A DNA stretch of 64,000 nucleotides from contig NZ_JAQEGR010000002.1 of assembly GCF_027667425.1 (NCBI RefSeq), forward strand, positions 186,001 to 250,000. The letters are read 5' to 3'. Of this stretch, positions 27,851-34,903 are shown one piece after another. The stretch is from Fusicatenibacter saccharivorans. Its GTDB lineage: Bacteria; Bacillota; Clostridia; Lachnospirales; Lachnospiraceae. The position numbers and the translations under genes are program-made. Position 1 is the stretch's first letter, and every line of letters starts with the position of its first letter. Below the pieces are notes generated by a model. It searched no databases and was not told the DNA's origin. It saw only the letters and a list, made by a program, of their open reading frames with translations.

Positions 27851-27892
27851 GCAAGCAGCGAAGCGGATTGCGAATATCCGTTTGACAACAGG
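27851..27892. repeat. REP-like hairpin repeat, copy 2
   Basis: GCAAGCAGCGAAGCGGATTG, then CGAATATCCGTTTGACAACA. It differs from copy 1 (25660) at a few positions, and the hairpin is kept through a G-T pair. A third, partial match (GAATATCCGTTTGACCA) is at 17679-17695. Confidence 0.6.
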
Positions 27893-27964
27893 AGGTATAA
27901 GGCCGGAAAAAAGTGTCTACACTCTGGATAAAGCAAAAATGCAGAGAAAAGGAGTGTAGAAAAA

Positions 27965-28177
27965 ATGGCAAGGCAGAAGAAAATTGATCTGGAACATATG
28001 ACGGAGAAGGAGAAAATGAAATACGAAATCGCAGGTGAGCTGGGGCTTTTAGAACGCGTGCTGAATGACGGCTGGCGATCACTCACGGCAAAAGAAACGG
28101 GACGGATCGGTGGCCTTGTGACACGGAGGAAGCGGCAGATGGCGGCGGAAGGAAAGAACGAAAACGAAGAAAAATAA
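27965..28177 (+). CDS. Small acid-soluble spore protein, alpha/beta type
   Basis: A 70-residue protein, rich in charged residues, with the alpha/beta SASP pattern: KYEIAGELGLLERV followed by LTAKETGRIGGLVTRR. These proteins coat and protect DNA in dormant spores and are degraded at germination. The usual germination-protease site has Ser after the scissile Ala; here it is Gly (EIAGE). AAGGAG lies 10 nt before the ATG. It supports a spore-forming host. Confidence 0.8.
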   Translation: MARQKKIDLEHMTEKEKMKYEIAGELGLLERVLNDGWRSLTAKETGRIGGLVTRRKRQMAAEGKNENEEK

Positions 28178-28232
28178 GCGGTACCGCAATTTTTGCAATA
28201 TCCTCAACAGTTTTGACCATAGATTTTTCCTG

Positions 28233-28247
28233 TGAAAGCGTTATAAT
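28233..28247 (+). promoter_or_regulatory. Candidate -10 box overlapped by a cre-like site (GH2 gene)
   Basis: TATAAT (28242-28247) overlaps TGAAAGCGTTATAA (28233-28246), which matches the CcpA cre consensus except at one position near its right end. This would give catabolite repression of the GH2 gene. The -35 is unclear. Confidence 0.4.
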
Positions 28248-28267
28248 AAAAACAAGGAATGGGTGGT

Positions 28268-28360
28268 GCCGCGCCAAAGTCCGTGTCTGCACGAGACCCG
28301 GCGACTGCCGCGATACCCTGAGAAACTCGCAGAGCGTGTTTCGGATCGTTTGGAGAAGTG
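28268..28360 (+). repeat. Dispersed intergenic repeat, copy 2 (in the GH2 gene leader)
   Basis: GCCAAAGTCCGTG, TGCACGAGACC and GGCGACTGCCGCGA occur in the same order as at 3160-3117 on the minus strand. Similarity extends to GAGCGTGTTTCGGATCGTT. As with copy 1, the repeat lies between promoter and ribosome site of the following gene and points the same way as that gene. Confidence 0.7.
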
Positions 28361-28372
28361 AGGGAAAAGTTT

Positions 28373-30160
28373 ATGGAAGCAAAAAAAGAGAAAAAGTATA
28401 TGTCGGATATCCATCTCGAGGATTATACCGAACAGTACGAAATGGGATTTGCCACAGTGGACACGATGATATTTGAAGGGGGAAGAAGAGAGGAGCTGCT
28501 GAACGGCGGCTGGCATTATGCAGTCGATCAGTACGATACCTGTCTGCGCCAGAAATGGTACAAAGAGAGATACCGCGACGAAAAAGGCTTCACTGTGCCA
28601 ATCGACTATTCCTTTGACGAGTGGCCGGTGATGCAGCTTCCGTGCAGCTGGAATACCATCGATCCGATGTATCTCCTGTATGAGGGAAGCATGGTCTTTA
28701 CGAGAAAATTTTCCTATATCGCAGAAAGAGAGGAAACAGTCTTTCTGAAGGTGGGCGCAGCCAATTATCTGTGCCGCGTTTTCTTAAACGGAAAATACGT
28801 CGGTATGCATCGCGGCGGATCGACACCGGCGTTCTGGAATATCACAGAATACCTGAAAGCGGAGAACCGCATCGTGCTTGCTGTTGACGGAACGAGACGG
28901 CCGGAGCAGGTGCCGACCGAGAATACCGACTGGTTCAACTACTGCGGCGTATACCGCGATATCGCACTGATCCGTGTTCCGAAATGCCATATCAAAACTT
29001 TTAAAATTGCGCTTGTGCCGGACGGAACATTTGGACATGTTATGGCGAAAGTGACACTGTCGGAAAAAATCACAGCCAAGGCAGAGCTTGTCATCGAGGA
29101 GCTTGGCGTGAGCCGGAAAATCCAGCTGGAAAACGGAGCCGGAGAAGTTGTTTTTGATGCAAAACCGGAGCTTTGGACACCGGAAAAACCGAAGCTGTAT
29201 GATGTAAAAGTAACCTGTGGAACCGATACCGTCAGCGACCGGGTCGGCTTTCGTGAAATTCGCGTGAACGGCAGAGACATTCTGCTGAACGGAGAGCCCG
29301 TTTTCCTGCGTGGTATCAGTTGCCACGAAGACAGCGTGGAAAACGGAAAAGGCCTGACAAGAGAGGAACGGATCGAAAATATCCGCATTGCGAAAGAACT
29401 GGGATGCAACTTCATGCGCCTTGCACATTACCCGCATAACGAAGAAATGGCAAAACTCGCCGACGAGCTTGGGCTTCTTTTGTGGGAGGAAATTCCGGTT
29501 TACTGGGCAATTCGTTTTGAACGTGAAAAAACATATGAGGATGCCCAGAATCAGCTCCGCGAACTCATCAACCGTGACTGGAACCGCGCGAGCGTGATCA
29601 TCTGGTCTGTCGGAAATGAGAATGCCGATACGGATGAACGGCTGAAATTCATGAGCGCACTGGCAGAATGCGCGCATCGGGAAGATGAGACGCGAATGGT
29701 GTCTGCGGCCTGCCTGGTTAATGCTGCGAAAAATAAGATTGAGGACCGTCTGATGGAATACCTTGACATCATCGGCATCAACGAGTACTGCGGCTGGTAC
29801 ACCCCGGATTTTGCGATGCTGCCGGCACTGATGGAAAACAGCCAGCCGGACAAGCCGGTTATCGTAACGGAGTTCGGCGCAGACGCGCTGCCGCATCACC
29901 ATGGAACCATCTCGGACAAAGGAACCGAGGAGTGCCAGGCGGATGTGTACGAAAAACAGATTGCAACGCTGCGGAACATTGACTACATCAAGGGCATGAC
30001 CCCCTGGATTCTCTACGATTTCCGCTGCCCGCGCAGAACAAGCCTGATCCAGAAATATTATAACCGGAAGGGGCTGCTCTCTGAGGACAAAAAGTACCGC
30101 AAACCGGCATTTTATGTGTTGCAGAAATTTTATGAAGAGCTGAAAAGAAAAGAACAGTAG
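28373..30160 (+). CDS. Glycoside hydrolase family 2, beta-glucuronidase-like
   Basis: A 595-residue GH2 enzyme with sugar-binding, immunoglobulin-like and TIM-barrel domains in that order. The barrel starts near residue 305 (INGEPVFLRG-like, LLNGEPVFLRGISCHEDS). Acid/base Glu416 is in WSVGNEN and nucleophile Glu500 in VTEFGAD. Near the C-terminus YNRKG supplies the N-x-K pair (N564, K566) that recognises the glucuronate carboxylate in beta-glucuronidases. No signal peptide is present, so it is cytoplasmic. The start at 28373 has GTGAGGG eight nt upstream. Beta-galacturonidase is an alternative substrate class. Confidence 0.85.
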   Translation: MEAKKEKKYMSDIHLEDYTEQYEMGFATVDTMIFEGGRREELLNGGWHYAVDQYDTCLRQKWYKERYRDEKGFTVPIDYSFDEWPVMQLPCSWNTIDPMYLLYEGSMVFTRKFSYIAEREETVFLKVGAANYLCRVFLNGKYVGMHRGGSTPAFWNITEYLKAENRIVLAVDGTRRPEQVPTENTDWFNYCGVYRDIALIRVPKCHIKTFKIALVPDGTFGHVMAKVTLSEKITAKAELVIEELGVSRKIQLENGAGEVVFDAKPELWTPEKPKLYDVKVTCGTDTVSDRVGFREIRVNGRDILLNGEPVFLRGISCHEDSVENGKGLTREERIENIRIAKELGCNFMRLAHYPHNEEMAKLADELGLLLWEEIPVYWAIRFEREKTYEDAQNQLRELINRDWNRASVIIWSVGNENADTDERLKFMSALAECAHREDETRMVSAACLVNAAKNKIEDRLMEYLDIIGINEYCGWYTPDFAMLPALMENSQPDKPVIVTEFGADALPHHHGTISDKGTEECQADVYEKQIATLRNIDYIKGMTPWILYDFRCPRRTSLIQKYYNRKGLLSEDKKYRKPAFYVLQKFYEELKRKEQ

Positions 30161-30246
30161 GGGCAAGAGCTTTTCAAAAAGATCAGCCGACTTGCACGGT
30201 TGATGATATCAAACGGAACAGAGAAAAAAAGACAAGAACAGACAAA

Positions 30247-30300
30247 AACAGATGGTATGAAATCAGCTTTGAAGTCCGATTTCATACCATCTGTTTTTTT
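30247..30300 (+). terminator. Rho-independent terminator after the GH2 gene
   Basis: ACAGATGGTATGAAATC pairs with GATTTCATACCATCTGT and is followed by seven T. It also lies at the 3' end of the convergent hydrolase remnant and may serve both strands. Confidence 0.9.
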
Positions 30301-30345
30301 CACTGCAACAATCCGCCGTAGGCGGAGAATCCGGCAAGTGCTGTG

Positions 30346-30770
30346 TTATGCTTTTTTCTGTGCGGCCATCCACTCCAGAATCGGAGTCTCTTTTCCGTCC
30401 GTCATAACCGGTTTGCCGTCATAATCGAGGACACACTCATCGTTCAGCATCGGGATCCAGGACCAGTGGCCGATGTATTCGAATGGGGTGCCGTCTGCAT
30501 TTTTCTGTGTTCCGGTGTGATCGAGTACCTTGTCCCAGTAGGTGAAGTGTGCATTCGGATTGACCTTTGCCAGACGCTCATAGGTCGGAACGACAAAGTC
30601 ATCCGGAACGACAACCGGGTCGGTTTTTGCGTGTGTAAACCAGATCGGCAGATCTTTGAGCTTCAGAATATCTTCATCGGAAATCATCGACACCTGGAAC
30701 ATGACCATCACCCCGGCAGGCCGCCACAGCGGAGAATTTACGATCGACATGCCGTCAAGACCGTATATGG
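30346..30770 (-). pseudogene. Truncated alpha/beta hydrolase (PHB-depolymerase-like esterase)
   Basis: Only the C-terminal ~140 residues of the enzyme survive. DLPIWFTHAKTDPVV holds the acidic residue of the triad and YIGHWSWIPML the histidine. The nucleophile serine and all upstream domains are missing. The open frame continues to 30942, but its N-terminal ~55 codons are not hydrolase-like and run through the antitoxin RNA promoter and the terminator of the adjacent toxin-antitoxin candidate. The truncation point lies next to that cassette, suggesting that its arrival broke the gene. Confidence 0.7.
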
Positions 30771-30814
30771 CTGTGCGACTGGTGAAAGTGAAATAAAAAT
30801 GTGGGAGAGGAATC

Positions 30815-30843
30815 TTGAAATTCGGTTCTGCATATGATATAGT
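30815..30843 (+). promoter_or_regulatory. Promoter of the candidate antitoxin RNA
   Basis: TTGAAA (30815-30820), exactly 17 nt, then TATAGT (30838-30843). Transcription would start at about 30850, at the first base of the antitoxin pairing region. Confidence 0.7.
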
Positions 30844-30853
30844 ATATGTAGCT

Positions 30854-30882
30854 GATAAGAGAAATAAGTGACATGTGTTCAC
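30854..30882 (+). repeat. Direct repeat, copy in the antitoxin RNA
   Basis: GATAAGAGAAATAAGT, then GACATG and TGTTCAC. The second copy, at 31024-31055, covers the toxin start codon and has an extra ATA between the first two blocks. Confidence 0.85.
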
Positions 30883-30887
30883 AAAGC

Positions 30888-30919
30888 GAACCCCCAGCAG
30901 CGGCAACTGCTGGGGGTTC
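30888..30919. terminator. Bidirectional terminator shared by toxin and antitoxin transcripts
   Basis: GAACCCCCAGCAG (30888-30900) and CTGCTGGGGGTTC (30907-30919) form a perfect 13-bp stem with loop CGGCAA. T-containing tracts follow on both strands, stronger on plus (TTCCCTATTTT). Confidence 0.8.
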
Positions 30920-30951
30920 TTCCCTATTTTACGGAAGGGCATCCGCCTGGG

Positions 30952-31047
30952 CTAATTGTCACCATGTTTTCCGTCTAGCCACTTGCAGATATAGTAGCTG
31001 ATTACACCTGCTACAACGGAAACGATAAGAGAAATAAGTATAGACAT
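30952..31047 (-). CDS. Small hydrophobic peptide, candidate type I toxin (Ldr/Fst-like)
   Basis: A 31-residue peptide beginning MSILISLIV, with one membrane-spanning helix (about residues 2-20, including VVAGVISYYI) and a charged tail CKWLDGKHGDN. The AG-V-I core followed by a Trp and charged residues recalls the Ldr/Fst toxin pattern. GGAAGGGGGTGA precedes the ATG. An extended -10 (TGT then TATACT, minus strand, 31100-31095) would give a 40-nt leader in which CGCCTCCC could mask the ribosome site. Transcription converges on the antitoxin RNA at a common terminator. The protein would act at the membrane. Toxicity is inferred, not shown. Confidence 0.7.
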   Translation of the reverse strand: MSILISLIVSVVAGVISYYICKWLDGKHGDN

Positions 31048-31055
31048 GCGCTCAC
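31024..31055 (+). repeat. Direct repeat, copy over the toxin start site
   Basis: GATAAGAGAAATAAGT (31024-31039), ATA, GACATG, CGCTCAC. On the minus strand this is the toxin start codon, its first codons and part of the Shine-Dalgarno region. Confidence 0.85.
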
Positions 31056-31185
31056 CCCCTTCCTGTTGCCAGTTTGGGAGGCGACAACAACGTAAGTATA
31101 ACATGGTATAGGAAGAAACGATTTGAAAAAATAGAACGCATATTTTGATGAAGTTGCACAAATATGAAAAAAGTCTATTTTGATC

Positions 31186-31214
31186 TTGACAACCCTCCTC
31201 ACATATGATATCAT
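31186..31214 (+). promoter_or_regulatory. rplJL promoter
   Basis: TTGACA (31186-31191), 17 nt, TATCAT (31209-31214). It drives the L10 leader and rplJ-rplL, independently of rplKA, which are not adjacent here. Confidence 0.8.
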
Positions 31215-31221
31215 ACCACCT

Positions 31222-31347
31222 GTATCACGCCGAAGACAGCAGGTGCCGCAAGGCGTAAGTTTCAAACGCCTGCCGAGGAGAAGTTACACAAGGTTCATGT
31301 TATGGAATTTTGAGATCTCTTCGCCAATCTTCGCGAAGAGCTTTTTT
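31222..31347 (+). promoter_or_regulatory. Ribosomal protein L10 leader with attenuator
   Basis: The stretch with CCGAAGACAGCAGGTGC and, later, GCCTGCCGAGGAGAAG matches the L10(L12)4-binding leader found before rplJ in Firmicutes. It is followed by CTCTTCGC-CAATCTT-CGCGAAGAG and seven T, an intrinsic terminator. Binding of excess L10 complex should favour termination. Confidence 0.85.
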
Positions 31348-31393
31348 TATACTTCCAAAGCGTAGGTACGAAATACTACAAGGAGGTGCAATC

Positions 31394-31903
31394 ATGGCAA
31401 TCAATGCAAAAATCGATCTGAAGAAGCCGGTCCTGGAAGAGATCAGCGCACAGGTAGAAGGCGCACAGTGCGTGCTGCTGGTAAACTACAGCGGATTAAC
31501 CGTTGCTCAGGATACTCAGCTGCGTAAAGAGTTAAGAGAAGCAGGCGTTCATTACAAAGTATACAAAAATACAATGATGAAACGTGCATTCGCTGGTACT
31601 GCTTTCGAGTCTCTTACCAAAGACCTGGATGGCACAAACGCTATCGCAATCAGCAAGGACGATGCAACAGCTCCGGCAAGAATCATCGCTAAATTTGCAA
31701 AAACCGCTCCGAAGCTGGAGATGGTTTCTGGTGTTGTAGAAGGAAACTACTACGACAAAGCTGGAATGGAAGCACTGGCAAACGTTCCGTCAAGAGAAGA
31801 ACTTCTTGGCAAACTGCTTGGAAGCATCCAGTCCCCGATCGCAAACCTGGCTCGCGTCCTCAACCAGATCGCAGAGTCCAAAGGTGGCGCAGCAGAGGCC
31901 TAA
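31394..31903 (+). CDS. rplJ: 50S ribosomal protein L10
   Basis: Ribosomal stalk base protein of 169 residues. It begins MAINAKIDLKKPVLEEI and contains VLLVNYSGLTVAQDTQLRKE and YKVYKNTMMKRAF, which mark L10. The long C-terminal helix binds L7/L12 dimers. AAGGAGG lies 8 nt before the ATG at 31394; the longer frame from 31310 lies inside the attenuator and is not used. It is followed by rplL after 71 nt, with the usual L10 leader upstream. Confidence 0.97.
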   Translation: MAINAKIDLKKPVLEEISAQVEGAQCVLLVNYSGLTVAQDTQLRKELREAGVHYKVYKNTMMKRAFAGTAFESLTKDLDGTNAIAISKDDATAPARIIAKFAKTAPKLEMVSGVVEGNYYDKAGMEALANVPSREELLGKLLGSIQSPIANLARVLNQIAESKGGAAEA

Positions 31904-31974
31904 GCCTCAAGCGGGCAGCGTGAAATACGCAGCCTGAGAACATTATTCAGAAAATATCCAAGGAGGAAAATAAA

Positions 31975-32349
31975 ATGGCAAAGTTAACAACCGCAGAGTT
32001 TATTGACGCTATCAAAGAGTTATCTGTATTAGAGTTAAACGATCTTGTAAAAGCATGTGAGGAAGAGTTCGGCGTATCCGCAGCAGCAGGCGTTGTAGTT
32101 GCAGCAGCAGCAGGCGATGCAGCAGCAGCTGAGGAGAAAGACGAGTTCGACGTAGAGCTGACAGAGGTTGGCCCGAACAAAGTTAAAGTTATCAAAGTTG
32201 TACGTGAAGCTACAGGACTTGGCCTGAAAGAAGCTAAAGAAGTAGTTGACGGTGCTCCGAAAGTCCTCAAAGAGGCTGCTTCCAAAGCAGAAGCTGAAGA
32301 GCTCAAAACTAAACTTGAGGCTGAAGGCGCTAAAGTTACTCTTAAATAA
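31975..32349 (+). CDS. rplL: 50S ribosomal protein L7/L12
   Basis: Stalk protein of 124 residues: an N-terminal dimerisation domain (FIDAIKELSVLELNDLVKA), an Ala-rich hinge (about 45-58), and a C-terminal factor-binding domain with KVKVIKVVREATGLGLKEAK. It recruits translational GTPases. AAGGAGG precedes the ATG. Unlike in most Firmicutes, rpoB is not the next gene; a terminator and a sugar-utilisation island follow. Confidence 0.98.
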   Translation: MAKLTTAEFIDAIKELSVLELNDLVKACEEEFGVSAAAGVVVAAAAGDAAAAEEKDEFDVELTEVGPNKVKVIKVVREATGLGLKEAKEVVDGAPKVLKEAASKAEAEELKTKLEAEGAKVTLK

Positions 32350-32374
32350 TTTAAGCGTAAATCAGAATCTTTGG

Positions 32375-32408
32375 ACGCACGGCGGGATTTCCTGCCGTGC
32401 GTTTTCTT
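32375..32408 (+). terminator. Terminator after rplL
   Basis: ACGCACGGC (32375-32383) pairs with GCCGTGCGT (32394-32402), followed by TTTCTTTT. It closes the rplJL operon before the accessory island. Confidence 0.85.
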
Positions 32409-32441
32409 TTGCGTAAATGATGAAAATGGGAGAGATGAAAA

Positions 32442-32924
32442 ATGCAGGTACATTCCGTTCTGGAATCCTTACAGCAGGGCATCCTGATCTGCGACCAGCA
32501 TAGCCGGATTGTGTTTTTCAATCAGGTCTACGGCGATTTCATCGGTGTTCCGCTCGAAACCGCGAAAGGTCATAAAATTACGGAGTACCGCAAATCTGCC
32601 ATCGCTCCGGAGGTCATTGAGAGCGGCATTCCGGTCGAGGGAATGGTGCGGAGAGAAGGGGCGCAGGAATATTTTGCAAGTGTTTATCCAATCTGGGAGG
32701 AGAACCATATCCGCGGGAGCATCTCGATCGTGACGAGTCTCGTGCAGTTTGAGCAGCGCGAGACGAAAGCCCACATGACGCTGGAAGAGCGGGTGCGGCG
32801 GTTCGAACGGCAGGAGATCCAAAATACGCTGTTGCTGTATGGACAGGATATGGAGGGTAAGCGAAAAGCAGCAAAGGAACTCGGAATTTCGCTGGCAACG
32901 TTATACAATAAAATGAAAGAATAA
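32442..32924 (+). CDS. PAS-Fis regulator without AAA+ domain
   Basis: A 160-residue protein with an N-terminal PAS domain (about 5-105, GILICDQHSRIVFFNQVY) joined directly to a C-terminal Fis-type helix-turn-helix (KRKAAKELGISLATLYNKMK). This is the outline of a sigma-54 activator such as PrdR/RocR with the ATPase domain missing. It therefore cannot remodel sigma-54 holoenzyme and must act as a plain DNA-binding sensor or a modulator. GGGAGAG precedes the ATG. The downstream AtuA-CocE operon in the same direction is the likely target. Confidence 0.8.
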   Translation: MQVHSVLESLQQGILICDQHSRIVFFNQVYGDFIGVPLETAKGHKITEYRKSAIAPEVIESGIPVEGMVRREGAQEYFASVYPIWEENHIRGSISIVTSLVQFEQRETKAHMTLEERVRRFERQEIQNTLLLYGQDMEGKRKAAKELGISLATLYNKMKE

Positions 32925-33006
32925 AAAATAGCGGAAAGCCGGAAATTCTATTGCGTTGGATCTTTCTATAATGTTTTCCGACCCGGCTGAAAAGCGGTTG
33001 ATATAA

Positions 33007-33052
33007 AAAGGGAACCAAATTTCTAAAATTTTAGAAATTCGGTTCCCTTTTG
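33007..33052 (+). terminator. Terminator after the PAS-Fis regulator
   Basis: AAAGGGAACC and GGTTCCCTTT flank a second perfect stem (AATTTCTAAA/TTTAGAAATT). It separates the regulator gene from the AtuA gene. Confidence 0.85.
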
Positions 33053-33114
33053 TGGTACCTGCCATGGCTCTGCGTTACAATGACCTCAGATCAAAGAAAG
33101 AGAGGCCATTGGAT

Positions 33115-34467
33115 ATGAAAAAAATCAGAATCGGAAGCGGCGCGGGCTACGCAGGAGACCGCATTGAGCCGGCAGTGGAGCTGATGGAAAAAGGAGACCT
33201 GGACTACATTATTTTCGAGTGTCTGGCGGAGCGTACCGTTGCGATCGGACAGCAGGACAAAGAGAAAGATCCGTCGAAGGGTTACAACCAGCTGCTCGAC
33301 TACCGAATGGAAAAAATTCTTCCGCTGATGGCGAAAAACAAAGTAAAAGTCATTACCAATATGGGAGCTGCAAACCCGGTATCTGCTGCAGAACGGACGT
33401 GTGAAATTGCCAGAAAACTGGGTGTCGGTGGATTGAAAATTGCCTGTGTGACCGGCGATGATATTACAGACGAACTGGATAAGTATGAAAATGAAACAGT
33501 GCTGGAGGACGGCACGCTGTTAAAAGAGAAAAAAGATGTTCTGATTTCCGCGAATGTCTACATGGGTGCGGAGGGCATCACGAAAGCGCTGGAGGAAGGC
33601 GCTGATCTTGTCATCACCGGCCGTGTTTCCGACCCGGCGCTGACGATCGGACCGCTGGTGCATGAGTTCGGATGGAACATTACCGACAACCCGGATCAGA
33701 TGGGACAGGCGGTTCTGGCAGGCCATCTGCTGGAGTGCGCGGGACAGGTGACGGGTGGCTATTTCGCTGACCCCGGTTACAAGGATGTGCCGGAGCTGTG
33801 GAAACTCGGATTCCCGCTCATTGAGATCGACGAGACAGGCGCATTTACCGTGACAAAGGTTGAGGGAAGTGGCGGACTGGTGAGCGTGGATACCTGTAAA
33901 GAGCAGATGATCTACGAAATCCACAACCCAAAGGCTTATCTGACCCCGGATGCGACGGCAGACTTTTCGCAGGTGACGTTCCGTCAGATCGGGGAAAATC
34001 AGGTTCGTGCCGAGCATGCGACAACGCATGGAAGACCGGAAACTTTGAAGGTTAGCGTCGGCTACAAGGACTGCTTCATCGGTGAGTGTGAAATTTCCTA
34101 CGGCGGAAGCAACTGTATGGCACGCGCCGAGCTGGCGGCGGAGATTCTCGAAAAACGGATTGCGCTGACCGGCATCGAGCTGGAGGAGTACCGCACCGAT
34201 TTCATTGGCTGCAATTCCCTGTACCGCGACGCGATTTCCAAAGAGATCAGCAGCGGAACTCCGTGTGAAGTGCGTCTCCGCGCCGCAGGCAGAACGAAAG
34301 ACCGGAAAAATGCTGTTCTGCTGGCAAATGAGGTGGAGGCTCTCTACACCAACGGCCCCGCAGGAGGCGGCGGAGCGGTGAAACGGGTGTCCGAGGTTGT
34401 CTCGGTCTGCTCGATTTTTGTACCGCGTGATGACGTAACACAGAAGATTCGGTATTTTGAAGTTTGA
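33115..34467 (+). CDS. AtuA-family (DUF1446) protein
   Basis: A 450-residue member of the acyclic-terpene-utilisation AtuA / DUF1446 family. Visible motifs are IRIGSGAGYAGDRIEPA at the N-terminus, MGAANPVSAAERTCEIAR, and LVITGRVSDPALTIGPL. The start at 33115 has GAGAGG nine nt upstream; the frame open to 33052 runs into the terminator. In other bacteria AtuA proteins pair with a small C-terminal-domain protein, as here with the gene at 34601, and appear in acyl-CoA or unusual carbon degradation. The precise reaction is not established. Confidence 0.8.
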   Translation: MKKIRIGSGAGYAGDRIEPAVELMEKGDLDYIIFECLAERTVAIGQQDKEKDPSKGYNQLLDYRMEKILPLMAKNKVKVITNMGAANPVSAAERTCEIARKLGVGGLKIACVTGDDITDELDKYENETVLEDGTLLKEKKDVLISANVYMGAEGITKALEEGADLVITGRVSDPALTIGPLVHEFGWNITDNPDQMGQAVLAGHLLECAGQVTGGYFADPGYKDVPELWKLGFPLIEIDETGAFTVTKVEGSGGLVSVDTCKEQMIYEIHNPKAYLTPDATADFSQVTFRQIGENQVRAEHATTHGRPETLKVSVGYKDCFIGECEISYGGSNCMARAELAAEILEKRIALTGIELEEYRTDFIGCNSLYRDAISKEISSGTPCEVRLRAAGRTKDRKNAVLLANEVEALYTNGPAGGGGAVKRVSEVVSVCSIFVPRDDVTQKIRYFEV

Positions 34468-34600
34468 TCGATGCCTCTGATATTACGGTCAGCAGCAGAA
34501 GAGCTGGGATTGTTATAAAACGAAGAGATTGCCGGAACGTGTCTGGAAAACCATTTTCCGCAATCAGCAGAGAGTAACGAAGGGCAGGAAAGGAAACAGT
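34468..34600. repeat. Spacer with a dispersed-repeat fragment
   Basis: GAACGTGTCTGGAAAACC at 34534, followed by ATTTTCCGCAATC, resembles the sequence leading into the palindrome at 17353-17390. Only this left-hand part is present. Nothing else is recognised in the spacer. Confidence 0.45.
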
Positions 34601-34900
34601 ATGAAATTAAAAGAAATTGCACATGCGAGAACAGGTGACAAAGGAGAGATCTCCAATATTTCGGTGATCCCGTATGATGAAAATGATTATGAAATGCTGA
34701 AAGAAAAAGTAACAGAAGCGCGCGTGGCAGAATATTTTCATGAAATCTGTCACGGTAAGGTAACCCGCTACGAACTGGACGGCATCCATGCGCTGAATTT
34801 TGTGCTTGACAAAACGTTAGGTGGCGGTGTCACAAGATCGCTGGCACTGGACAAACATGGAAAGACACTCGGTATGGCACTGCTGGAGATGGAGGTGTAG
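34601..34900 (+). CDS. Small AtuA-related partner protein
   Basis: A 99-residue protein starting MKLKEIAHARTGDKGE. The ARTGDKG motif and the ALNFVLDKTLGGGVTRSLALD region are like the C-terminal domain of AtuA proteins, which Firmicutes often encode as a separate subunit. AGGAAAGGA precedes the ATG at 34601. The longer frame to 34529 runs into a repeat and was not used. The CocE-type hydrolase starts 3 nt after its stop, so the three genes form one operon. Confidence 0.78.
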   Translation: MKLKEIAHARTGDKGEISNISVIPYDENDYEMLKEKVTEARVAEYFHEICHGKVTRYELDGIHALNFVLDKTLGGGVTRSLALDKHGKTLGMALLEMEV

Positions 34901-34903
34901 GCA

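Larger units (their letters stand above)
30850..30930 (+). ncRNA. Candidate antitoxin RNA of a par/Fst-like type I system
   Basis: About 80 nt between a strong promoter and the hairpin at 30888-30919. Its 5' part (30854-30882) repeats the DNA across the toxin start codon and Shine-Dalgarno region (31024-31055). The RNA is therefore complementary to the toxin mRNA there: 16 consecutive pairs, a 3-nt bulge, then 6 pairs over the start codon and 5 of the next 7. Its 3' half shares the terminator stem with the toxin transcript. No open frame is evident. Confidence 0.65.

Noticed and set aside
25660..28360. Possible CRISPR from repeated sequences
   Set aside because: The repeats are far apart, differ from each other and have no regular spacers; they are dispersed intergenic repeats.
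30771..30942. N-terminal extension of the hydrolase remnant
   Set aside because: These codons are not hydrolase-like and coincide with the antitoxin RNA, its promoter and the shared terminator.
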